A stretch of DNA of 64,000 bases from Nannobrachium achirus (GCA_963921795.1 OY997653.1:63236714-63300713); one strand, 5' to 3'. Positions 45,246 to 56,820 are shown, counted from the first letter of the stretch. Numbers and translations are program-made. Notes: generated by a model from the letters alone, not told the origin.

Positions 45246-45423
45246 CTGCAGTGGAAAAGCGGGTCGACTAGGAGACTAGGAGTGGAGTTGTATTCCATGA
45301 GCCCTATATATTCAGCTCCTGGCAATTCCTTCGAGACAGCCGCGTTTACACGTCAAAGCGCTCGGTGACCCGATCCGTTTTATTTTTGCGAGGACCAACT
45401 TGCAATCGGCAAAGTTTGGGTGT

Positions 45424-45871
45424 TTAACCCATTTAGGCCTAGACTTATTGATTGCTTTAACTGCTGAAAAATAGCATATATACAAGCTCACAGGGAGCTT
45501 GTAGATCTGCTATTTTTGAAAAATCGTGAAAATGTGTGCAAATTGTTCAATATATATTGTGTAATTCAAATCTCTGCTTCTGGGGGGTCCCTGGAACAAC
45601 ATATTTTGAGATAAAGGTATGTGGCTGAAAAAATGTGATTTTGGGGGTCCTTGACATGAAAAAGTTTGAGAACAGCATGATTTAGAGGAAGGATTTAGAA
45701 GTCGGGTCAAAGATCGGGTCAAAGATATTCAAAGACTTGCACACATTTTCACGATTTTTCAAAAATAGCAGATCTACAAGCTCGCAGCGCGGCACTCGGT
45801 GCCGCGCTGTGAGCTTGTATATCTGCTATTTTTCTAAGGTTAAAGCATACAATAGTGGTTTAAGTGGTTAA
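45424..45871 (-). mobile_element. Twin-hairpin TTAA MITE, minus orientation
   Basis: TTAA at 45424-45427 and 45868-45871; ends TTAACCCATTTAGGCC and GTGGTTTAAGTGGTTAA. The first palindrome (45467-45517) is core-deleted; the second (45771-45833) is complete with core CACTCGGTG. Confidence 0.85.
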
Positions 45872-46298
45872 AATCTAACGCGACCCGGGCGCGTTCCCGG
45901 TATTTGAGAGTTAAAAGTGTAAACACTGGAGTAGCGAACGGACATCTCTAATTTAGCGTGTTGAGCTTTCAACCTAGGATTCACGACGCCTCGTAAATAA
46001 GAAATAAGGAGCAGCAGGGAAAGGGAAAGCAGCAAACCTCCGGATGTTGACACAGCTTCAGGGGTGACCTCAATATTCTGCTCACATGTGGGAACTTATC
46101 CAGATCCCAACCGATCTATAATGAAGTATGTTCTGTTTTCTTTTTGTTTTTGAAGACTCCACAAATGCGGTTGAAAAAACAAATGTGCTTAAGACATTCA
46201 TGAATACTGCATGGTGACTATGTTATGCTTTCAGCTCTGTGGTATTTATTCACCCCAAACAATATGGGTACACAACAGCACAGATGCATTGCATACAC

Positions 46299-46559
46299 CA
46301 GGGGTCTTCAACGTTTTCAGGCCAAGGACCCCTTAGTTGAGAGAGAGAGATGAAGCAGGGACCCCCACAACCTGTTCATAGATTCCATATAGTTTCATTG
46401 TTTGACAGCACAATCATCAGTGTATTTTGGATTCATGTCAACAATTTGTGTTTTCAGATATTTAACCACTTGAACTGTCAATGCTTAATAAACATGACCT
46501 TTCACTCTGTACTTAGTCTGCTCTTTTTCCCCTCCCGGACCCCCTGTTGAAGACCCCTG
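46299..46559. mobile_element. hAT-type MITE with 7/8 target duplication
   Basis: CAGGGGTCTTCAACGTTTTC to TGTTGAAGACCCCTG, flanked by GCATACAC (46291-46298) and GCATACAG (46560-46567). It keeps the left half of the TTAA element seen in 17365-17777 (TTTAACCACTTGAAC) but lacks its hairpin and right half. Confidence 0.92.
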
Positions 46560-46639
46560 GCATACAGGAATGCAGCTATGAATGTACAGCACATAGCGCT
46601 CTGAATACCAGAAAGCTCGCACTAAAACACAGTCGCCCC

Positions 46640-46860
46640 GGGCGTCTATCCGGCGGAGCGGGAGAACGGTCTCTGCCTGGTATTTGTAAACGTTACCTTG
46701 GTTAACTATGCCTAAGGTTAAACCTAACCTTATTCCTAATCTTAACCTCAGTAAAACTATGCCTAACCCTAAAGTTATTTATAACCTTATATTTAGTCAA
46801 ACAAATACAAGAATACCAGAACGGACCCACCGAGTGGCCGGCGTGAGGTCTGCGAAAAAA
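46640..46860. repeat. CCTAACCTTA-containing dispersed repeat
   Basis: AACTATGCCTAAGGTTAAAC and CTCAGTAAAACTATGCC are the complement of motifs at 16064-16150. Partial inverted pieces (GAACGGTCTCTGCCTGGTAT, AATACCAGAACGG) bracket it. Class unknown. Confidence 0.6.
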
Positions 46861-46947
46861 TAAATAAATAAATAAATAAAAAATGAAAAATAAAAAATAA
46901 AAACAAATATGGCGAGCATTCCCGTTACCAGTGCTCTTTCTCTACAT

Positions 46948-47304
46948 CAGGGGTGGGCAACTTTTATGATGGCGAGGTCCACTATATTTCCACCTTCACT
47001 CCAGAGGGCCACATTGAATATTGCTACTTCCTACTTTGTCATTCTAGTATCTCATACAAAAGAATTTAATTGGAATCCTGAAAAAAAAAAATGTTATTTT
47101 TTAATTCTCTATGAACCTAAATAAAAATACCTACATTGGACATAAAAAAATACATTTGAATACTACTATACTAGTCTTAAGCTACTAATATAGACTGACA
47201 GAATTAGAGCAGGTCATGTTTAGAATTGTAACAGCTGAAATCAATAATATATCAGTATTCCGATATTAACCTGAGGGCCGCATTAAGCCAGTTGCCCATG
47301 TATG
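46948..47304. mobile_element. hAT-type MITE with 7/8 target duplication
   Basis: CAGGGGTGGGCAACTTT at the left and GCCAGTTGCCCATGTATG at the right. Flanks are CTCTACAT (46940-46947) and CTGTACAT (47305-47312). The GAGGGCC and GGGCCGC motifs near the ends are typical of this hAT group. Confidence 0.85.
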
Positions 47305-47439
47305 CTGTACATGGTCCAGCTAGGGACCACCAGGGGTCTGGATGGACCCTTACAGGTCTGTCACTCTGAGAATGTACGAATTGAACCACATTTGTACACT
47401 CTCAGTGTTAAGTAAACGCTGCTGCTTTTTCAATGTAGA

Positions 47440-47890
47440 TTGGGGCCACAAAGATTTTCGTCGACTATATATCTTTTTTCACTGAAGAAAAACTAAGCTA
47501 TGATTACTAAAACTAAGACTAAATATATTGACAATTTTGTCAACAAATAAAAACTAGACTAAAATATTAGGGAGGGACTAGTGGAGAAGAGATCCAGTAG
47601 AAAAGACGAGTCGTTGAATGTTGTGTTGTGCTCTGGTGTTGCGCTCTGAAAATAGCAAATCTACAAGCTCACTGTGATGCGTTATGAGCTTGTGTTTTCA
47701 GCATGCAACTATAAGTGTACAATCAGTCATTACGACGCCATCAAGGCCCACTAAAATACATTTTAGGCGACTAAATAAACTAACTAAATTAACTGTATAT
47801 TTAGTCGACTAAAATAGTTTGATATTTAGTCAAATAAAACTAGACCAACACTAAAACATGTGACTAAAACTATATCAAAATGTGTTGTGA
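47440..47890. repeat. GACTAAA-rich dispersed repeat with hairpin
   Basis: Motifs ACTAAAACTAAGACTAAATA and TTTAGTCGACTAAA recur throughout, on both sides of a type B palindrome (47648-47700). The repeat type is familiar from fish genomes; its ends were not resolved. Confidence 0.6.
47648..47700. repeat. Type B palindrome, shortened
   Basis: GAAAATAGCAAATCTACAAG and GAGCTTGTGTTTTC remain; the right arm has lost its AGATCGGC part. Confidence 0.7.
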
Positions 47891-48197
47891 GAATCAACAC
47901 TGATTTCTAAAGCATTCACCCAGGGGCGTCACTTGGGTATGGCAGGGGTATGCAGCTGCCATACCCTGTGTCCAGGGGGGAAAAGGTTACTTTTAAAAAT
48001 AAATCCATGAATGTCTCTTTGTCTATCTGAGCTGGTTATTATGTTGTTAAATTACAGTACAATAATTACAAATGCAAAGTTTAACAAAAATGGTCACTTT
48101 AACAAGGTATTATAATTATATTCTCCCCATCTTGACAGAATGGTATATTCCCAGGTTCTGCAGGTCAGCTGCACAGGTGCAATGCATTATTGTTAAT

Positions 48198-48800
48198 TAT
48201 TACCCGGCGTGTTAGAATGCTTGATTCTGATTGGTCGAGCGCTGAAATCAGAGGTCTGTTATTTCTGGATAACAGACCACTCCGCTCTATAACAGACCGC
48301 TGCCTAATCAAAGACTCAGAGCACCTGCTGCAGTCAGGCTGCACTGCGTGAACCTTGTGCTGTATCCAACATGTCAGCCATGTAAACAAACACACAGTGA
48401 CATTTACAACTAAACGTTGCTCTGAAGAATGTTTTTAAAAATATTTTAAGCGAGAAATAGACGACGTAGTATCAGAAAATGGACCTTATCTAATCAGCAC
48501 TTCCTTGTTTTCCAAGGCAACCGTGTCGCGCTGGGAGGACGCCCAGTGCAACACTTGTGGAACACTTCCAGCCGGCTGTAAACAAGGAAATACTTTGTTT
48601 TGTTTTTAGTTTTTAGTCAAATTATTAATTTGATTTAGTAGCCGGGTAATAAGCGGGATAAATACTGGCTCCTTGGGGGTTGTCCATATATAACATCCCT
48701 TCGAACTGATAACTCCCCTCGGCTGGCGCCTCGGGGAGTTATCAGTCCGTCGGGATGTTATATATGAACAACCCCCGCGGAGCCAGTATTTATCCCTTAC
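48198..48800. mobile_element. Insertion with TTATTACCCGGC ends and long hairpin
   Basis: Absent from the sister hAT, hence an insertion. TTATTACCCGGC at about 48199 pairs with GCCGGGTAATAA ending about 48652. A 142-bp hairpin unit follows before host sequence resumes at TTGTGGCACG. The exact target duplication is not clear. Confidence 0.72.
48655..48796. repeat. Long hairpin, 64-bp arms
   Basis: Arms 48655-48718 and 48733-48796 match at about 58 of 64 positions around a 14-nt loop. The outer arm reads GGGATAAATACTGGCTCC. It is unrelated in sequence to the common 70-bp palindrome. Confidence 0.93.
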
Positions 48801-49087
48801 TTGTGGCACGTTTACTAACATGCCAAGTTTAGCTGCACTTGAACAACCGTTCCAGGCTGCCATATCCAGAAACCGTAGAAAACCGGGGAAAAAAACTGAC
48901 AAACCCCATTTTTTTTCTCGCCCACAGGACTCCCATCTTTGCCATACCCTCGCTTTTGCTGAACTGACGCCACTGCATTCACCCAAACAACCTGGGAACA
49001 CATTTGGCGGTAATTATAAGCACACACAAGCCTTGCACTTACACACACACAAGATTAGATTGCATCTATGCTATGCATGTATGATGC

Positions 49088-49090
<3 letters not shown>

Positions 49091-49151
<61 letters not shown>
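49091..49151. repeat. (CA)n microsatellite
   Basis: Pure run of about 61 bp. Confidence 0.99.
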
Positions 49152-49154
<3 letters not shown>

Positions 49155-49190
49155 TCATGTATTCAAAAAGCACATCACCACACACCACGC

Positions 49191-49995
49191 GGGGAGAGTG
49201 GGACTGAGTTACTAGGGCCCAAGTTGAGGGGCCCTAGTAACTTTAGCTATAAAAAAAAAAATGGCAGATATACAAGCTCACAGCCCGGCACCGAGTGCCG
49301 TGCTGCAAGCTTGTAGATCTGCTATTTTTTTAAAGTCATGAAAATGTGTGCACATCTTTGAATATATATATTTTTAAGCAAACATTTGTAACTCAAATTT
49401 TGCTTCTGGGGGGGTCCCTGGAACTAAATATTTTGAGATGGGGGCCCGTGGCCAAATACATATCATCTTGGGGGTCCTTGACATGAAAAAGTTTGAGCAC
49501 CACTGACATGGAAACATGGGTTTCTTGCACACATTTTCACAATATTTCAAAGAATAGCAGATCTACAAGCTCGCAGCACGGCACTCGGTGCCGCGCTGTG
49601 AGCTTGTATATCTGCTATTTTTCAATAGTTAACATTCATGGGGGGGCCCGCAGTGAATCCTCGTACCCAGGCATGGACGGATTAACCCCCGCAAGGGCCC
49701 CTGGCCGATAATTTTTTAGGGGCCCCCCACCCTCCCGACGCGCACTACCCAGCTCAGATTTTAAGCCACGGTGTTCATCTTTGGGCCAAGAAAGCACCTG
49801 TAGACAACAGAGGAGGGGCCCACACATTTGATTTTTAATTAACGTATACATTTAATTTTAGTAAATTGTCAATGGCCACGCGGCCCAGTTCCCCCAAGGG
49901 CCCCTGAAAGCCAAGGGCCCCTGGCAACGGCCCCACTGGCCCAATGGTTAATCCAGCCCTGTACCCAGGGCCCAGAATTTGGTGTGACGCTCCTG
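49191..49995 (-). mobile_element. hAT composite, minus orientation, interrupted
   Basis: It starts within the right arm (GTGGGACTGAGTTACTAGGG; terminus missing) and ends GGTGTGACGCTCCTG. Palindromes at 49253-49330 and 49552-49622. A second hAT (49672-49961) is inserted in the arm, duplicating TACCCAGG. Confidence 0.87.
49672..49961. mobile_element. hAT-type MITE nested in composite, perfect duplication
   Basis: CATGGACGGATTAACC at the left and GGTTAATCCAGCCCTG at the right, with perfect TACCCAGG flanks (49664-49671, 49962-49969) that are part of the host element's own GGTACCCAGGGCCC-type arm. The interior is rich in GGGGCCCC-like motifs. Confidence 0.95.
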
Positions 49996-50433
49996 CCCGC
50001 ACAGCCAAATAGAATGTTTTCTTGTTGTTCTCCTCACTCAAAGGTCCACACACACATTCAGTTAAAAAGCAGGGACAATTACCCGGGGAATTAGCAATCA
50101 GCGGAGCCTCCCTGCGATTGATTGTGAAGTCTGTCCGCCCCTCTCTGCATCCCAACCAGGCTAGGAAGCTCACAGAGAGCCTGACAGGGCAACAAAGGTA
50201 GTTTGACAGCTTGTTGTTGTTGGCTTGTGGCTACAGCTGAATTCATTAACTCTTTTACCGCCTTATTTATTATTCATTTATTTGTGCTGCTGCCATCAAA
50301 AAGTAGCTTATTGCGACGGGGCTGTTAAGTCTGACATCATTTTGTAGGCAGAGGAGAACTTTTGGGGCCAAAAGGCCCCAGCGCCCGTGAATCTTTTTAC
50401 TATTTACCAGTAAGACTCCCTAATCGGGAGATA
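49996..50433. other. Unassigned stretch
   Basis: No gene, repeat or RNA is recognised until GACTCCCTAATCGGGAG at about 50414, which precedes the next MITE as it does at 7030. Confidence 0.45.
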
Positions 50434-51116
50434 AGCGACCGTAGGTCACATGTACACACAAAGAGGGCTGTAACTGCCATTGGTTCCTAGTTGTGTGGGC
50501 AATGTGTAGACATACTGTGTACCGATGTGCGTGATTTTAGGGCAAAATCTGTAGGAGCAGTGTCCAAAAATGTGTTTTGCAAGAATCGGCCTCATGGTGG
50601 CGCTAGAAGAGGGCCATGTGAGAAATGAGGGGTGGGGTCTCCGCGTTGCCTTGGCGGACGAATAGGTACCGGCCCCGGCTCTCCCGGACGCTCCTAGCCC
50701 GAGTTACGGCATTTTATGTGAGCTGCAGTGGAGGGGGTCCACCACTGGGGGCGCCACCACTTTGGCATCCGTTCTGGAGCACCAGGAGTCGGTGGTCCCC
50801 GGGAATTCCCCGTGAGCAGCCATGTTGGAGTGGTCATTTGGTCATTTTTGCACATTTGGTCTTTTTTTACATCTGGGGGTCCCCCAGGGACCTGGGGGTC
50901 CCTGGAGCTCCGGGGGTCCTTGGAGGTTGTAGTTTGGCAGCCAAGGAGCGTGTGTGCAAAATTTGGCATGGATCGGGGCAACGGTTGCGGAGATATGAGC
51001 AGGGCAATAGTGTGACGTGTGAGGTGTGACAGACAGACGGACAGACTGACTGACTGACGGACTGACGGACTGACACTTTGTGCAGGGTTTGATAGTAAAT
51101 GCGACTTACGGTCGCA
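50434..51116. mobile_element. Longer relative of the 7050 MITE
   Basis: AGCGACCGTAGGTCACA at the left and GCGACTTACGGTCGC at 51101-51115. It shares GTAGGAGCAGTGTCCAAAA and ATCGGCCTCATGGTGGCGCT with 7050-7267. It carries about 460 bp of extra GC-rich sequence and a run of ACTGACGG-type repeats (51020-51075). Open frames in it are not recognisable proteins. Confidence 0.72.
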
Positions 51117-51781
51117 ACAAATGTTTCTTCTCTTTGTTGTTGAAAGGAAAGTGGTAGAATTATACTTTAGTCATTATTTTTGTCTCGGATCTGTTGAAAT
51201 ATCGAGGGACAGATATTGACAATAAATCTGCTTGGAGGTCTGACTACAAAATGATGTCACGGCTTAAAAGCCCCTGAAAATTATCAATGCATTATTTCCC
51301 AAAGATTCTTTTTTAAATATTCAATTATAGCTGTACTAGAGCCAAACTGACTGCAGGGGGCAGCCACATGCAATGAATGAATGTGCAAATGGCACTTCTC
51401 TCGCCCCGTAGTTCAGCGCGTAGAAATGTATTTTCTAGATCAGGTCCACAGAAAACAGCCAGGAAGTGATTATTGTTTATGTGTGGTGGAGATTTGAGAG
51501 CAGCGTTATGGGAGCTGTTTCTACTGTACACACCCGCTTGACCCCTCATCAGCTTACAGTGCTCAAACAAGGTAAAAGAACGAGCGTTCGTATTGGCAAC
51601 AATAACCTGCCAGAATGGGGCGAGCGTTAACATACATAGAGGTAAAAGATTTAAGAGTAGGATGTGGAATAGGAAAGCACATCACATCCACGTGGCCACA
51701 ATTACTGTGTATCATTTTCTATCGCCGTGGAAATATCGTAGATCCAAAGCTGTTCTGTTGTTTTTTTTGTTTGTTTTTCTT
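51117..51781. other. Unassigned stretch
   Basis: No supported feature was seen. Confidence 0.45.
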
Positions 51782-51797
51782 GAAATGGAAACGTTTT

Positions 51798-52017
51798 CTT
51801 TTTTTTTTCTTTTTTTTTTTTAAGATTTGTTTTTGGGCTTTTTGCCTTTATTGGATAGGACAGTAGACTGACAGGAAATGGGGGAGAGACAGGGAGTGAC
51901 ACGCGGCAAAGGTCGCCCGGATCGGGAATCGAACCGGCGACGCCGACAGGCATTGATGCCGAAATGGCAATGCCTATATGGTATGCACCTGGTCCACTAT
52001 AGGCCACCAGGCGCCCC
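51798..52017 (-). mobile_element. Full-length tRNA-derived SINE, 16-bp target duplication
   Basis: Read on the minus strand it starts CGGGGCGCCTGGTGGCC, has an A-box-like TGGCCTATAGTGG (51994-52006) and a B box GGTTCGATTCCC (51924-51935), then a tRNA-unrelated body and a tail AATAAAGGCAAAAAGCCC followed by A-rich sequence. Perfect 16-bp duplications GAAATGGAAACGTTTT flank it (51782-51797, 52018-52033). Transcription would be by RNA polymerase III. Confidence 0.95.
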
Positions 52018-52033
52018 GAAATGGAAACGTTTT

Positions 52034-52907
52034 TGAAGTTATTTGCATTGCTTAAATATTTATTAAAAACCACGGACAGACTTAAGGCCTGTCCATACTT
52101 TGACCGAAACCGCAGTTTTTGGTCAAAAGGTCATTTTCTACCATAGAATTATATCCCTCGGGACTTCTGAAAAGCATTGGACCGAACGAGAGTTCAGAAA
52201 TTTGCACGTCGGAAAACACAACTCACCGAACATTTCGGTCGAAGTATGGAGAGGCCTTTAATCACTTTCAATCTGGTGTACCTACTGTAAATCGGGATTC
52301 TAATTGTATAGAGAAAAATCTTTTCAAAACGCCTGAATGGGTTAAATACTTTTATAACTTTTATAATTTTATAATAATTCTGTGGTCTGACAACATTTGA
52401 ATACATACTGTTTACTGCTTATTCACCTACTTCCTGTTTGTTGGTCTACTTCCTGTGTACAAGGTCTTCCCTTCGCCAGCGGTGTATGAATGAATGAATG
52501 TGTGTGAATGGAATGCACATTGTAAAGCACCTTGTATAAAAGCTCTGTATAAATGCACCATTTACCATTGATATGTATCCCGTGAATGCATTTTATTTTC
52601 TCTAAGTTTTTCTTTCTTTATCAAGGATCTGGCAACAAATGTAGACTATACTGTACAACGTATGCTTCCATTTACAACACGTGTATAGAAACACTTTGCT
52701 GTGGCTTTCTGCTTTCTGCCATCGGCCTGAATCGCATCGTTGTAGCAAATATTCATGTTCAAGGCTACTATACCATATGCTTTATTTTAATTTTTATCAA
52801 TCAAGTATGTGGTGGCAAAAACATTTTTTCGTAAATTAACTTATTTGACTGATTAATTTCGATTAATTAATTTGCAGAAAATTAACACAATAAAAAAATA
52901 TGATCAT
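52034..52907. other. Gene-free stretch
   Basis: Apart from a short dispersed-repeat fragment (about 52480-52567, GTAAAGCACCTTGTATAAAA) nothing is recognised. Open frames at 52119 and 52586 resemble no known protein. Confidence 0.5.
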
Positions 52908-53292
52908 CCTTTTCAGGCTGTGACCTGCAAAATAATCATATTTTAACTGGAGACCCCCCCCCCCCACACACACACACACCCTGAGCACTAAGAGTTGAAG
53001 CATTACATTTTGTACAACACGGTTCAATAGAATAATAGCGTTGTGAAGCGTTGTTGTGTGCATGTAGATCTGCTATTTTCACCATTTCTGCCTCTAATAT
53101 TTGACAATTTGGCCCATGTTTACTTTGTCCTTTTAAAGATAGCCTATTAAAAAGTCCTTAATTGTCACTTTAGAAACGTGCACATACTCTCATACACTTA
53201 AACTGTATGTTGGTTTGTTTACTGTTGAACCCGGCCCCAAAATAATGTGGGGACCCCCCTGGGGGTCCCGACCCACAGGTTGAGAACCAGTG
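52908..53292. mobile_element. hAT-type element with hairpin, relative of 15412
   Basis: Shared with 15412-15700: ATAATCATATTTTAACTGG, GAGCACTAAGAGTTGA and the palindrome position. The right end GGTTGAGAACCAGTG is intact; the left terminus is lost. The palindrome (53031-53080) is reduced to its right arm. Confidence 0.78.
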
Positions 53293-54163
53293 CCAAAGAC
53301 AACATGACTTATGGGTCTTCAGACAGTCTGCTGCAGCAGCCAGGCTGTACGTTTCTGCTCTGCGACCCGCCGGGTTCCTTCAATTGACTCCTGACTCTGA
53401 GAGAAGCTTTCTGCTCAGAGCGGAGGCCAGGCCGGCGTCACCTCTGGAACACTGATAAATATTGATTCACCTCCGAGACCCCCATAAAATGAAAAATGAC
53501 ATTTCTTTCTTTTTTTATTTATTTTAAGCTATGTACCTCCCGGAGAGGTTGCTGAAGGTGATAACACGATGGGCTGTGAAAGAAAAAAAATACATAAAAT
53601 AATAAATAAATATATACCTTTGAGAAATGGCCGCTCAAGAAGACCGGCTAAAAGTCATTTTTCTCCATTCTATCTGCAGACTCTGGTCTCTGGTAGAGTT
53701 TATTTAATGTGTATTTGGAGGCGTATCATTTTGAATGGCATCTCTTAAGAAAATGGATGTTTTGAGCTGTGCGGCTCTTCGCATTTTGCGTGCTTGCATA
53801 AAAAATAGAAATGAATGCTTTCACTTACCTTTCATTTACATTCCGGGCCCCTGACATCGATGCCACTGTTAATAGGATGAATGTATAAATACTGTAGCCT
53901 AAGCTGAATCCTTTAAATGGGGTGCCATATTTTCCCCCCAAAACATGATGAATCAGGTATTATGATTATACTAGGAGGAAGATTTAGAAAGTGTTAAAGG
54001 ATATAGTTCCAGGATAAAACACATTTCCCCCTTCATTTGTCTTTCATCAATGATGTCCCTCCAGTACCTGGTTAGGTGGATTTCTGTTATTGTTGCCCCT
54101 CTTCATAGTTCTCCCGTGTCGGCCCGAGCCCATTCTCACAGCTAAAATGCGGTTAATAATACA
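53293..54163. other. Gene-free stretch
   Basis: AT-rich with short A/T runs; no gene, inverted repeat or tandem array recognised. Confidence 0.5.
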
Positions 54164-54177
54164 CAGAGATTTCTTTT

Positions 54178-54557
54178 TTTTATTTTTATGTTTTTTATCC
54201 CACGTTTTTGCAACCCATTTTTCTCACCCGGTGACTACCTAACCTGTAGTCCTGGTTTCCGCTCTCCCCCTGCCGCGCCAGGGGACATTGGGGAGCACCC
54301 GGCTGGCTAGGGGGAGGTAGTATAGAAACCAGGACTACTGCATGTTTTTGTGTGAGGGCCTATGCCCAAGGAGACACGGGGAGAACATGCAAACTCACCA
54401 CAGAAAGGCCCTATCGCCAACCCCACCTAGGGTGTGGGTACTGATGACGCGGGTGGAGGAACACGCCCCCCAGCGCCCACAGCTTCCCCCTGCGGGAATC
54501 GAACCCAGGACCTTCTAGCTGTGAGGCGAAGTGCTAACCACTGCACCACCGTGCCCC
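54178..54557 (-). mobile_element. tRNA-derived SINE with 13/14 target duplication
   Basis: On the minus strand it begins GGGGGCACGGTGGTGCAGTG, with A box about 54538-54550 and B box GGTTCGATTCCC (54494-54505). The body includes GAGTTTGCATGTTCTCCCC and a 14-bp hairpin (GTAGTCCTGGTTTC 54246-54259, complement 54325-54338). The A-rich tail is at the low-coordinate end. Flanks CAGAGATTTCTTTT (54164-54177) and CAGAGAATTCTTTT (54558-54571) differ once. Confidence 0.92.
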
Positions 54558-54815
54558 CAGAGAATTCTTTTCTGGTTCCAAAGTTACTTATTTCTTCATA
54601 AATCTTCTATTTATAGTTCCAAGCGACACAGCAGCCCGCTGTAGACCCCAACTCTTTATGGACTGGGCAGTGTTTACCTCAGGTTTACATCCAGAGAAGA
54701 AGAAATGAAGTCTCGCCCCGTCTCGTGTGATTTCCGGTTACATTGGCTTTCGTTTAACTTATTCCCATGAATATATTATTTAGGCATCGTGGTATAAATA
54801 AATAAATAAATCACT

Positions 54816-55065
54816 CCCAATGTGAAGTGAGCGGTGGTCGTGCTTGCATAACGTCTTCAAACTAGGATTTAAGTCTAGTACAGGCTATGCTACACACACA
54901 CGTTTTGCTATGGCAAAACGCTGAGGAAAAAGGCTACAGCCATACGACATATGACATCACTAGACAAACATGATGCTACGTACACACATTTTGCTATGGC
55001 AAAACGCTGAAGAAAAAGGCTACGGACACATGCACAGCCACTTATAGGAGCGGTTTGCACCGCTC
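54816..55065 (+). repeat. 250-bp dispersed repeat, copy 1
   Basis: It starts CCCAATGTGAAGTGAGCGGT and ends GGAGCGGTTTGCACCGCTC. It contains two copies of TTTTGCTATGGCAAAACGCT, each a 7-bp-arm hairpin. A close second copy lies at 60775-61028 with an A-rich tail. Possibly a retroposon; class unknown. Confidence 0.82.
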
Positions 55066-55252
55066 AAAAAGAAAGCAGAAGAATATGATCTAGTTAGTCT
55101 GTTGATCGCTAGAATCTAGTAATATGAATGAGAATAAAAATAAGAACACAGGTTCTTTTCTTCCATCTCCTGAACAGTAATGGTTTTGGACGTACGGACG
55201 GTGCAACGTTTCCGCCCCAACAGCAATAAACTCTTCTGTGCTCTCCTTTCAG

Positions 55253-55823
55253 CAGGGGTGTCACACCACATTCTGGGCCCTGGGTACAAGGATTCACTGC
55301 GGGCCCCCCATGAACGCATTATTAAGCATTAGTTTTGTGCTTTAACTATTGAAAAATAGCAGATATACAAGCTCACAGCGTGGCACTCGGTGCTGCGAGC
55401 TTGTAAATCTGCTATTTTTGAAGTCTTTGAATATTTCAAATCCTTTACAAGGTTTTTTTTTGAAAAACCTATGTTTCTATGTCAGTGGTGCTCAAACCTT
55501 TTCATGTGAAGGACCCCCAAAATTATATGTATTTGGCCACGGACCCCCCATCTCAAAATAATTAGTTCCAGGGACCCCCCAGAAGCAAAATTTTAGTTAC
55601 AAACGTTCGCTTAAAAATACATATAATTCAAAGATTTGCACACATTTTCACGACTTTTTCAAAAATAGCAGATCTACAAGCTCGCAGCGCGGCACTCGGT
55701 GCCGCGCTGTGAGCTTGTATATCTGCTATTTTTCCAATAGCTAAAGTATAGAAGTATTCCAGGCCCCTCCACCTTGGGCCCTAGTAACTCAGTCCCACTT
55801 TTCCCCCCCTTGTGACGCCCCTG
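55253..55823 (+). mobile_element. hAT composite, full length
   Basis: CAGGGGTGTCACACC to TGTGACGCCCCTG. Palindromes at 55362-55419 (core deleted) and 55671-55733 (complete). Flanking CCTTTCAG and TCTCCCAG agree at five of eight positions. Confidence 0.9.
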
Positions 55824-56820
55824 TCTCCCAGGTCTTTTCCACCCTGTTAGAAGAAGCAGCACCCTGGACTCTCCATGAGGCTGCCCTCATCCATCACCAC
55901 GGTAACCACTCCATACTTATCTCTTTTTCTCCTTTTTCCACTTTGTTCTCCGATTGTCTTCTTCCAATTTAATCCCGTTTCTTCAACCCCCCCGACCCTT
56001 AACAGACTGTTCTCTATAGCAAGGGCTTTTCAAACTTTTTTGACTTGGGGCACCAGGCAGGCACGCGCACACATAGACATCAAAGGGGGCTTGAGCCCCT
56101 GCCCCTTTATCATTGTATAAAAAGTGCCCTCTACAGACCGCTAATGGATTTTGTACTATGGTGAAAGAAATGCAAATGCCCCCTCTTTCCATGCCGCATA
56201 CCTGAAGGCAGCATTCAAGAGAATTGCCATGTCCAAACTCTCCTGAACTTGAATGCAGCATCTTATGTTGAAAGACTATGCATTAGTTGAGTGTGGTCAG
56301 CCAATAAATGCGAATAAATTATGACGTTCTGGTCCATTGTCCTCCAAGTTAACACTTTCCCCTGCTGTTTAACGTCCATTGTATAGCGTTAGCCCACAAA
56401 ACCAACCGGTTGTTACACACGGAAATTCCTCCAGTTTTCACAACGTGCCAGGCTGCCAGCTGCAGCTCTTTACAGACTGTTGTGCAAAGACAACCTCCGA
56501 CAGAACCAGTGGTGGGCAAGGAGGGAGGGAGCGCTTCACTGTGTTCAGCCTGACCGCACGGAGGCGCTGAGTCGGCTCATGCGACCGTCGCTAATTCAAA
56601 TGACACCCGCAAATGGAAACAGGCTAAATTTGCTTTGTCTTAATGCGCATTTCTGATAAATCTCTTCCTATTTTCGAACATGTTTATGGAAACATGACTC
56701 TTGATGATCCGCTGGGCTTTGACCACGCACCTCTTTGTGTACCTTTCCTGCAGCGTGGGGAAATCACATCCCGCTCTTCCTTTGTCTCCATGTTGCCGCT
56801 CTAGTCAGTCTCATGGCGAT
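55824..56820. other. Gene-free stretch with hAT end fragment
   Basis: CAAGGGCTTTTCAAACTTTT with CTTGGGGCACC (56020-56056) is a terminal fragment of the 83-669 family. Otherwise nothing is recognised. Confidence 0.5.

Larger units (their letters stand above)
47921..48975 (+). mobile_element. hAT-type element, perfect target duplication, interrupted
   Basis: CAGGGGCGTCACTTGGG to CTGAACTGACGCCACTG with perfect CATTCACC flanks (47913-47920, 48976-48983). It is split by a roughly 600-bp insertion (48198-48800) that is absent from the sister at 23589-23935. Confidence 0.93.

Noticed and set aside
50625-51029. 134-residue frame and its antisense frame of 95 residues
   Set aside because: They lie within the GC-rich interior of a MITE-like element, with overlapping frames on both strands; typical of GC-rich non-coding sequence.
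54490-54560. tRNA-like A and B boxes at 54490-54560, 51924-52006 and 62244-62293
   Set aside because: They are heads of SINEs with tails and target duplications, not tRNA genes; no cloverleaf with proper acceptor stem is formed.
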